16,052 nt of DNA, taken from assembly GCA_009835515.1 (NCBI GenBank), contig VXXH01000357.1, forward strand, positions 1 to 16,052, read 5' to 3'. Below the pieces are notes generated by a model. The model ran no database searches, was not told the origin of the DNA, and saw only the letters and a list, made by a program, of their open reading frames with translations. Positions 6,916 through 12,730 of this stretch are shown here, one piece after another (positions within the stretch are counted from its first letter, which is position 1; every line of letters starts with the position of its first letter). The DNA is from Candidatus Poribacteria bacterium. GTDB lineage: Bacteria; Poribacteria; WGA-4E; WGA-3G. Position numbers and translations under genes: made by a program.

Positions 6916-8394
6916 ATGCGTGCAAAAAGAACCTCAAGTGCCTTCATGACTTCCTTGGTGCTCCACGCGGTCGCTGCGTTCCTTGTTGGCGTATACCTGA
7001 TCACACAAACGCCGCAGTTCCAAGAGTTCATAGGTGCGGAAATTCTCGAACCTATAAAACCGAAAAAGCCTACGGTTCGGAACCCTATTATCAAGAAGGA
7101 TTTTAAACCGATTGTCCCGACACAAAGTCCTGTCGTTGTTGAACCGGTGGAAGTGCTACCTCGCGTAACAACTGTGTTTAATGATAAGCTAAATTTCCAA
7201 CCTAAAACAGTACTTGAATTTTCAAATGAGACTGTCAAAGTCAAGGCACCCATCAATTCAAATGTGCCGAAAATCGTTACACCCAACGCCCCCGTCCCAG
7301 CGGTTGTAACACGCGCGGACATACCCGTATCAGACGCGCCTGATGCTTTAGCGCTCTCTGCGCCTGTAGCAAGTGCACCTTCTGCTGGACCGGCTAACAT
7401 CGGACGCGGTGTCGCGGGCAGCACAGTCCAAGTGAAAGTCACTTTTGAACGTTCACCCGGACTCGCAATGGTTCAACATGTCGGTGCCGTCAACAGCAGC
7501 ATTGAGGCTGTTAATAAAAGGATCAACCTCGGTTCTGTCTTAGTGCCACCTGCACCGAGAGGTGAACCGTACGGACACGTTATCGGTAAAGGGAAAAACA
7601 TCCAAGGGGTCTTCCGTTTCACACGGATCCGGCACAGTCTCTCCGATTGGTGGGCGGATGCTTCTGCGCTCAACGCATTGACACATTGGCTCAATGAACG
7701 GACAAAAATCAAAACTGACATGAACGTTGAAGGCGGTGCATTGAAACTCACCGATGCCAATCTCCTCAAGTCGCCACTTGTGTTCATGACAGGACACGAT
7801 CCGTCACTCGTCCGTTCTCGTAACTTGCTTGGACGGCAATACGGTGGCGGTAAGTTGGATGGTCGGTTCAGTGACGGTGAAGCGGCGGGGCTGCGTCGCT
7901 ACCTCGTCGAGAAAGGCGGATTCCTCGTCTTTGACGACTGCGGCGTGAACGCACCCGCACAGGCAATGGTGCGCCTCTTCCTCGCACAGATGCGTTACGT
8001 CATGCCGGAATATCAGATTGGGCGAATCCCTAACGATCACGAAGTGTACAACAACTTCTATGAAATGGGCGGTCCGCCGGTCGGGTTCGACATCTTCTGG
8101 TGGGGTACGCGTCCACCGAAACGGAATTACCTCGAAGGTATCTCCATAGGTGACAAACTATCGGTTATCGTTGTCCGTCGTGATTATATGTGCGCAATGG
8201 AGTCGGTGAGTCTGCCAACACGTAATGTCCACTATTCACCCGGTGTCTATCGTTTCATGACAAACGTCGTGGTGTATGCGTTAACGCACGGTCAGATTTC
8301 CGACTACTCCGGTTATGTACCTGAAGACGCATTGGCTAAGACGGAATTCCCGACGCGTCCGCCTCAAGCAGCGCGGGTTAGTGGTTTTAAATAG
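6916..8394 (+). CDS. DUF4159 protein with TonB-like membrane anchor, copy 1
   Basis: A 492-residue membrane-anchored protein of unknown function. Residues about 9-31 form one transmembrane helix after a short basic start (MRAKRT), so the bulk lies on the outer side. The helix contains Ser13-x3-His17 (SLVLH), the spacing of the essential Ser16/His20 of TonB. Residues about 40-150 are rich in Pro, Val and Lys (PIKPKKPTV and similar) like a periplasm-spanning linker. The DUF4159 domain occupies about 230-455: FRFTRIRHSLSDWW, PLVFMTGHDPSLV, LRRYLVEKGGFLVFDDCG (Asp340, Asp341, Cys342), GFDIFWWGTRPPKRNYLEG and a helix near VYRFMTNVVVYAL. DUF4159 has a flavodoxin/amidotransferase-like fold in my recollection; no enzyme activity is established. 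A GGAGG site lies 9 bases before the ATG. It is the first gene of a tandem pair under a sigma-54 promoter. Confidence 0.88.
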   Translation: MRAKRTSSAFMTSLVLHAVAAFLVGVYLITQTPQFQEFIGAEILEPIKPKKPTVRNPIIKKDFKPIVPTQSPVVVEPVEVLPRVTTVFNDKLNFQPKTVLEFSNETVKVKAPINSNVPKIVTPNAPVPAVVTRADIPVSDAPDALALSAPVASAPSAGPANIGRGVAGSTVQVKVTFERSPGLAMVQHVGAVNSSIEAVNKRINLGSVLVPPAPRGEPYGHVIGKGKNIQGVFRFTRIRHSLSDWWADASALNALTHWLNERTKIKTDMNVEGGALKLTDANLLKSPLVFMTGHDPSLVRSRNLLGRQYGGGKLDGRFSDGEAAGLRRYLVEKGGFLVFDDCGVNAPAQAMVRLFLAQMRYVMPEYQIGRIPNDHEVYNNFYEMGGPPVGFDIFWWGTRPPKRNYLEGISIGDKLSVIVVRRDYMCAMESVSLPTRNVHYSPGVYRFMTNVVVYALTHGQISDYSGYVPEDALAKTEFPTRPPQAARVSGFK

Positions 8395-8404
8395 TACTTT
8401 GTGT

Positions 8405-8429
8405 GTGAGCGCAGTTAAAATCCGCTCAC
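8405..8429 (+). repeat. Stem-loop after DUF4159 copy 1
   Basis: GTGAGCG at 8405-8411 and CGCTCAC at 8423-8429 form a perfect 7-bp stem with an 11-base loop, followed by TTTAT. It could be a weak terminator or a protective 3' hairpin. The loop region GCAGTTAAAATCCGC (8411-8425) also resembles the two boxes upstream of the sigma-54 promoter. Confidence 0.45.
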
Positions 8430-8436
8430 TTTATCC

Positions 8437-8477
8437 AGGGCTGTTCAGTTATCCATCAAAGGCAACTGGATAGCCCT
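8437..8477 (+). repeat. Hairpin element A of the DUF4159 tandem
   Basis: AGGGCTGTTCAGTT at 8437-8450 pairs with AACTGGATAGCCCT at 8464-8477 at 12 of 14 positions, with the loop ATCCATCAAAGGC. A homologous hairpin follows the second paralogue at 10036-10076, so the element was duplicated with the gene. It stands just upstream of the copy 2 ribosome site and could control its translation or stabilise the upstream message. Confidence 0.6.
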
Positions 8478-8513
8478 ATCCCCGTCCCTATTCTCTTTTG
8501 GAGGTGATGACGA

Positions 8514-9992
8514 ATGCATGCGAAAAGAACTTCAGGTGCCCTCATGATTTCCGTGGCATTCCATCTTGTCATCGCGTTTGTTACAGGTATTTATCTGATC
8601 GTGCAAACGCCACGATTCCGAGAACTCATAAATGCCGAAGTGCTCCAACTCAAAGTACCGCCGAGTCCGAAGGTGCGGAAGCCTATCGTCAAACCTGCTA
8701 TTAAGCCGACTGTGCCAGCGAGAAACATCGCTGTTGTTGAACAAGTTCAAATGCCACGGCGTGTAACGCCTGTGTTTGCCGAAAAACTTGTTTTCCAACC
8801 GCGAACGGTGCTCGAAATTTCAAAACAGACGCTCAAGGTCAATCCACCGATTGATCCGAATGTGCCGAGAGTTATTACACCGAACGAACCTGTACCGACA
8901 GTCTTAATACAGGCAGATCTGACAGTATCGGATACCCTCAATGCTTTGGCGTTCTCCGCACCCGTGGCGAATGTCCCTTCCGTTAGATTGGCGAACGTCA
9001 ATCGTGGTGTCGCAGGCAGCCCCGTACAAGTAAAAATCGCTTTCCAACACCCTCCTGGACTCTCAATGGTTAAAAACGTTGGTGCCGCACGTGAAGCACT
9101 CAGCGATGTCGTTGAGCACATCGTACTCGGTAATGACGAAGTGCTGCCGTTACCAAAAGGGGAGCCGGGTGGACGCGTCATCGGTAAAGGAAAGGATATT
9201 CGCGGTGTCCTCCGTTTTGCACGGGTACGGCACGATCTTTCTGACTGGTGGGCGGATGCTTCCGCGCTCAACGCATTGACGCAATGGCTCAACGAACGGA
9301 CAAAAATCAGAACTGATATGAACGTTGAAGGCGGAGCGGTAAAGCTCAACGATGCCAATCTCTTCAAAACGCCGCTCGCCTTTATGACAGGACATGATCC
9401 ATCGCTCGTCCGCTCTCGGAAACTCTTTGGATGGCAGTACGGGACCGGTAAAATGAGTGGCAGTCTTACTGAGTCTGAAGCCGCTGGTCTGCGTCGCTAC
9501 CTTGTTGAGAAAGGTGGGTTTCTCGTTTTTGACGACTGTGGTGTGAATGCACCCGCACAAGCGATGGTGCGCCTCTTTCTCGCACAGATGCGTTACGTCA
9601 TGCCTGAGTATCAAGTTGAACGGATCTCCAACAACCACGAAATCTATAATAACTTCTATCGAATGGGTGGTCCACCTATCGGTTTTGATATCTTCTGGTG
9701 GGGCACACGGCCACCGAAACGGAACTATCTTGAAGGTGTTTCCGTCGGTAATAGATTGGCGGTGATTGTTAACCGCCGTGACTATATGTGCGCGATGGAG
9801 ACAGTGAGTATCCCAACACGCAGTGTACACTATTCACCGGGGGTCTACCGTTTCATGACGAACGTCGCGGTGTATGCATTGACACACGGTTCGATTTCCG
9901 ATTACTCCGATTATATTCCTGAACACAGGTTAGCCGAGAGAGAACTTCCGACGCGCCCACCCCAAGCCGTGCGGGTCGGTGATTTTGAATAA
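8514..9992 (+). CDS. DUF4159 protein with TonB-like membrane anchor, copy 2
   Basis: Tandem paralogue of the gene before it, also exactly 492 residues, with the same order: basic start MHAKRT, a transmembrane helix at about 9-31 with Ser13-x3-His17 (SVAFH), a proline/valine-rich linker to about 150, and DUF4159 at about 230-455. The anchor and linker have diverged clearly, while the C-terminal domain is nearly the same: residues about 322-367 are identical in both, including Asp340, Asp341 and Cys342, although the codons differ at many third positions. This points to purifying selection on two functional proteins, perhaps with different partners for the linker. The ribosome site TTGGAGGTGA, 9 bases before the ATG, matches that of copy 1. 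No promoter of its own is visible, so it is probably co-transcribed with copy 1. Confidence 0.88.
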   Translation: MHAKRTSGALMISVAFHLVIAFVTGIYLIVQTPRFRELINAEVLQLKVPPSPKVRKPIVKPAIKPTVPARNIAVVEQVQMPRRVTPVFAEKLVFQPRTVLEISKQTLKVNPPIDPNVPRVITPNEPVPTVLIQADLTVSDTLNALAFSAPVANVPSVRLANVNRGVAGSPVQVKIAFQHPPGLSMVKNVGAAREALSDVVEHIVLGNDEVLPLPKGEPGGRVIGKGKDIRGVLRFARVRHDLSDWWADASALNALTQWLNERTKIRTDMNVEGGAVKLNDANLFKTPLAFMTGHDPSLVRSRKLFGWQYGTGKMSGSLTESEAAGLRRYLVEKGGFLVFDDCGVNAPAQAMVRLFLAQMRYVMPEYQVERISNNHEIYNNFYRMGGPPIGFDIFWWGTRPPKRNYLEGVSVGNRLAVIVNRRDYMCAMETVSIPTRSVHYSPGVYRFMTNVAVYALTHGSISDYSDYIPEHRLAERELPTRPPQAVRVGDFE

Positions 9993-10035
9993 GGTCTTTA
10001 TATTTCGGCGAGATCGTAAATAGCACACCTTACCA

Positions 10036-10076
10036 AGGGCTATCCAGTTAACCATTAAAGGCAACCGAGTAGCCCT
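10036..10076 (+). repeat. Hairpin element B of the DUF4159 tandem
   Basis: AGGGCTATCCAGTT at 10036-10049 can pair with AACCGAGTAGCCCT at 10063-10076 at about 11 of 14 positions. The loop contains CCATTAAAGGC against CCATCAAAGGC in element A. It is the counterpart of the hairpin at 8437-8477 and marks the end of the duplicated unit. No T-run follows, so a simple terminator role is not clear. Confidence 0.55.
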
Positions 10077-10125
10077 ATTCCTATCTATTTTCCACGCATC
10101 TATTTAAGAATATTCCTTTCTTTGG

Positions 10126-10142
10126 CGCGGTTGCAAACCGCG
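10126..10142 (+). repeat. CGCGGTT-gca-AACCGCG hairpin
   Basis: A perfect 7-bp stem with a 3-base loop inside TTGGCGCGGTTGCAAACCGCGGCTACAA-like sequence. It has the look of a short dispersed palindromic repeat, between the DUF4159 pair and the dehydrogenase pair. It is not followed by a T-run. Confidence 0.5.
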
Positions 10143-10178
10143 GCTACAAGCATGTTAACAAATGTTGTTCTTTTCCTA

Positions 10179-10206
10179 TTGACAAAAAAAGCAGATGCCA
10201 TAAAAT
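10179..10206 (+). promoter_or_regulatory. Sigma-70 promoter of the dehydrogenase pair
   Basis: TTGACA at 10179-10184 is a perfect -35 box and TAAAAT at 10201-10206 a good -10 box, 16 bases apart, with an A-run in the spacer. The predicted start site is near 10213, giving a leader of roughly 57 bases before the ATG at 10270, which has AAAGGA 8 bases upstream. Confidence 0.6.
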
Positions 10207-10269
10207 AAGATACACAGTTTCGAGCAGCTACCACACTGCTAACTAAATTTGTATCAAAGGACCTAATAT

Positions 10270-11346
10270 ATGGAAAAGACGCATCAACTTCAGGCACCCC
10301 ACCTCCACGCAATTGCACGAAACATATTTGTCGCCGCAGGCACGGCACGGCACATCGCGGAGGATGTTGCCGAAATCCTTGTCAATGCCCACCTTGCGGG
10401 GCATGATTCACACGGTCTCCTACGCGTTCCTGCCTATTTACGCGGTATTGATGCCGGACATCTAAACCCTACCGCAGAACCCGAAATCCTCGCTGAGACT
10501 CCGAATACCTTGCGCATTGATGCACAACGCGGCTTTGGACACTACGTCTCACGTTGGTCAATCCATAGAGCTATTGAGAAGGCGAAATCCGCTGTCTCCT
10601 GTAGCGTCAGCATCAGTAACATTGGACATATCGGACGGTTAGGCGAATATGCGGAAGCGGCGGCAAGAGCTGGATGTATCTCACTGATCACCGTTGGAAA
10701 TGGCGGTAGAAGGGCGGGACCGACGGTGCCTTACGGCGGTGCGCAAGGGGCTTTCGGGACGAACCCTATCGCTATAGGCGTACCGACTGGCGACGACTCT
10801 CCTTTTATCGTTGACTACGCCACGAGTATGATTGCGGAAGGAAAGATCCAAGTCGCACGGAGTAAAGGGATAGATTTGCCGGAGGGTTGCATTCTTGACA
10901 AAGATGGAATGCCAAGCACCACACCAGCCGATTTCTATGATGGCGGCGCGCTTCTCGCATTCGGGCGGCATAAAGGTTATGCGCTTGCGATGTTCACATG
11001 CCTCCTCGGTGGATTGGCTGGAACGTTTGACGTTGAGAGCGGCAGAATGAACGGCACCTTTATGCAGGTAATTGATGTTAGTGCCTTCACACCAGTTGAA
11101 GAATATCAGAAAGGCGTGCGCGCCTTCTTAGATGGCATCAAATCGACACCACCAGCACAAGGTTTCGACGAAGTATTAGTCCCCGGTGATTTTGAAGCCC
11201 GTTCCCGTGAAGCGCGACTCAAAGAAGGGATTGAGATACCCGATACGATTTACAATCAACTTCAAGAGTGCGCAGAAGAATTAGAAGTTTCCATCGGTGA
11301 AGATGCCGTTGAAGATGATGACAGAGCACACTACGGTCCGCTCTGA
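10270..11346 (+). CDS. Ldh_2-family NAD(P)-dependent 2-hydroxyacid dehydrogenase, copy 1
   Basis: Member of the malate/L-lactate/sulfolactate/ureidoglycolate dehydrogenase family (PF02615), cytoplasmic enzymes that oxidise 2-hydroxyacids or reduce the keto acids with NAD(P). Seen: the catalytic-region motif GHDSHGLLR with His48; GHIGRLGEYAEAAARAG; the cofactor-region segments PYGGAQGAFGTNPIAIGVPTGD and PFIVDYATSMIAEGK; FGRHKGYALA; and the C-terminal GFDEVLVPGDFE. Its 358 residues are near the usual length. The C-terminus has an acidic tail (VEDDDRAHYGPL) that the paralogue downstream lacks. The substrate cannot be told from sequence; nearby genes give no pathway. The start at 10270 is supported by AAAGGA 8 bases upstream and the promoter before it. 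Confidence 0.9.
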   Translation: MEKTHQLQAPHLHAIARNIFVAAGTARHIAEDVAEILVNAHLAGHDSHGLLRVPAYLRGIDAGHLNPTAEPEILAETPNTLRIDAQRGFGHYVSRWSIHRAIEKAKSAVSCSVSISNIGHIGRLGEYAEAAARAGCISLITVGNGGRRAGPTVPYGGAQGAFGTNPIAIGVPTGDDSPFIVDYATSMIAEGKIQVARSKGIDLPEGCILDKDGMPSTTPADFYDGGALLAFGRHKGYALAMFTCLLGGLAGTFDVESGRMNGTFMQVIDVSAFTPVEEYQKGVRAFLDGIKSTPPAQGFDEVLVPGDFEARSREARLKEGIEIPDTIYNQLQECAEELEVSIGEDAVEDDDRAHYGPL

Positions 11347-11384
11347 TTCAGACTCGCTTCACCAAATCGCAAGGAAAATTAGAG
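11345..11384 (+). repeat. Leader-like direct repeat, copy A
   Basis: About 40 bases from 11345 match 11490-11529 at about 31 of 40 positions, and all differences are transitions. Copy A carries the ribosome-site-like CGCAAGGAAAATTAG followed by an ATG at 11385, but only a 22-codon frame follows. Copy B is the real leader of the next gene. Between the copies lies about 105 bases of repeat-like DNA. Confidence 0.6.
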
Positions 11385-11390
11385 ATGACG

Positions 11391-11429
11391 GTCAGCAGTC
11401 AGCAATCAGAGGATGGGGTTGCAAGCCCC
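11391..11429 (+). repeat. Repeat-like spacer with GGGG/CCCC hairpin
   Basis: GTCAGCAGTCAGCAATCAG at 11391-11409 holds three tandem copies of a CAG(C/T)-rich unit. Then GGGG at 11415-11418 pairs with CCCC at 11426-11429 around GTTGCAAGC-like sequence. This is typical of dispersed intergenic repeats and contains no convincing gene. Confidence 0.45.
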
Positions 11430-11489
11430 GCCTGCAAGATCCATAGCGCGTAATGAAATGGAGCGCGGATATACGTAAAGGCACGCTAA

Positions 11490-11529
11490 GGTTCAGACCC
11501 GCCCCACCGAACCGCAAGGAAAGTTAAAA
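11490..11529 (+). repeat. Leader-like direct repeat, copy B
   Basis: GGTTCAGACCCGCCCCACCG and the following CGCAAGGAAAGTTAAAAAT match copy A at 11345. It provides the AAGGAAAG ribosome site for the ATG at 11532. Confidence 0.6.
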
Positions 11530-11531
11530 AT

Positions 11532-12569
11532 ATGGAAAGGCATATATTTGAAGCCGCAGACCTCCAGAAATTCACAAATAATCTCTTTGACGCCGCAGGC
11601 AAACCACAGCAAATCTCTGATAATGTTGACGAAATTTTGATAAAAGCCAATCTCGCTGGACACGATTCACACGGCGTGCTTCGGATCCCCTCCTATCTTG
11701 AAGGGATTGAAAACGGTGGTCTCCGTCCTGCTGCCGAGCCGAATGTCCTTCGGGAAACCGACAACACACTGCACATTGATGGCGAGGGCGGTTTCGGACA
11801 CTATACCGCTCGCTATGCAATCCAACGCGCTATTGAGAAGGCGAAAAGCGGACGTACCTGCTTCGCGACACTCATCCGGACGGGACATATCGGCAGACTC
11901 GGTGAATACGGTCAGGAAGCCGCTGAATCCGGATGTATTGGAATTATCACAGTCGGTGGCGGTTCAAAGGGCGGGGGGCGGATTCTGCCCTTTGGTGGTG
12001 CCCTTGGTGCGCTCGGTACGAACCCGATTTCTATCGGTATCCCGACCGGTGATGACAGACCGTTTCTGATCGATTTCGCGACGAGCGTGATCGCAAACGG
12101 CAAAACCTACGTCGCGGCCAGTGAAAATCGAGACCTTCCCGAAGGTTGTGTTGTGGATAAACACGGGAATCCTACCGTTAAAACTGCTGAATACAACGAT
12201 GGCGGTAATCTGCTCGCATTCGGCAGGCACAAAGGCTATGCACTTTCCTTGTTCGTCGCACTGATTGGTGGGTTGGGTGGAACGTTTAATATTGAGGCTG
12301 GGCAGATGAGTGGTCTCCATATCCAAGTGATAGATGTCAACGCGTTCACACCGCTTGCGGAATACCAGAAAGGTGTGCGCGCATTTTTGGATGCTATCAA
12401 AGCGACACCGCCTGCCCACGGATTTGATGAGGTGTTAGTTCCCGGTGATTTTGAAGCCAATTCACGAGCAGATCGCCTCGCAAACGGTATTGATATACCG
12501 GATACCATCTACCAGCAGCTTCGCGAGTGCGCCGAAAAGTGGGATGTCCCTATGGCAGAAGCGCAGTAA
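11532..12569 (+). CDS. Ldh_2-family NAD(P)-dependent 2-hydroxyacid dehydrogenase, copy 2
   Basis: Paralogue of the gene upstream (345 residues), with the same family motifs: GHDSHGVLR with His47; GHIGRLGEYGQEAAESG; PFGGALGALGTNPISIGIPTGD; PFLIDFATSVIANGK; FGRHKGYALS; EYQKGVRAFLDAIKATPPAHGFDEVLVPGDFE. The two proteins agree closely over most of their length but differ in the N-terminal ten residues and the tail. Retention of all catalytic-region motifs in both argues that both are active, possibly on different 2-hydroxyacids. Ribosome site AAGGAAAG precedes the ATG. Probably co-transcribed with copy 1 across the 185-base repeat-containing gap; no separate promoter is convincing. Confidence 0.9.
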   Translation: MERHIFEAADLQKFTNNLFDAAGKPQQISDNVDEILIKANLAGHDSHGVLRIPSYLEGIENGGLRPAAEPNVLRETDNTLHIDGEGGFGHYTARYAIQRAIEKAKSGRTCFATLIRTGHIGRLGEYGQEAAESGCIGIITVGGGSKGGGRILPFGGALGALGTNPISIGIPTGDDRPFLIDFATSVIANGKTYVAASENRDLPEGCVVDKHGNPTVKTAEYNDGGNLLAFGRHKGYALSLFVALIGGLGGTFNIEAGQMSGLHIQVIDVNAFTPLAEYQKGVRAFLDAIKATPPAHGFDEVLVPGDFEANSRADRLANGIDIPDTIYQQLRECAEKWDVPMAEAQ

Positions 12570-12640
12570 TTTATGAACTGAGACTTATACAAAATTCTTT
12601 CCTTCGCGCGGCAGTTGAAACATTAGAAGACACTTGGTCG

Positions 12641-12700
12641 GAAAGGTGGAAGGTCGCAAGGGTGCGGGGAAAACCCTTTCTTCCGACCTTCCGTTCTTCC
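12641..12700 (+). repeat. Long GGAAGGTCG/CGACCTTCC hairpin repeat
   Basis: GGAAGGTCG at 12648-12656 pairs perfectly with CGACCTTCC at 12684-12692. An inner pair, AAGGGT and ACCCTT, extends the stem. Flanking GGAA and TTCC blocks add more possible pairs. It fills the gap before the protease gene and resembles a dispersed palindromic element; it may also stop transcription from the dehydrogenase genes, although no T-run follows. Confidence 0.6.
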
Positions 12701-12730
12701 ATCCGGTGCCTGATTTAGGAAACCCATCCT

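Noticed and set aside
9150..9830. 226-codon open frame on the minus strand inside DUF4159 copy 2
   Set aside because: It lies opposite the best conserved part of a real gene, has no clear start signal and no recognisable domain. A shorter antisense frame at 7804-8040 in copy 1 reflects the same sequence similarity.
10121..10140. TTGGCGCGGTTGCAAA as a sigma-54 promoter
   Set aside because: The spacing between GG and GC is wrong, and the sequence is explained by the CGCGGTT/AACCGCG hairpin.
11385..11453. 22-codon frame with ATG and a ribosome-site-like AAGGAAAA
   Set aside because: Its coding sequence is made of repeat DNA (GTCAGCAGTCAGC and a GGGG/CCCC hairpin) and resembles no known small protein; it is better seen as a leader remnant.
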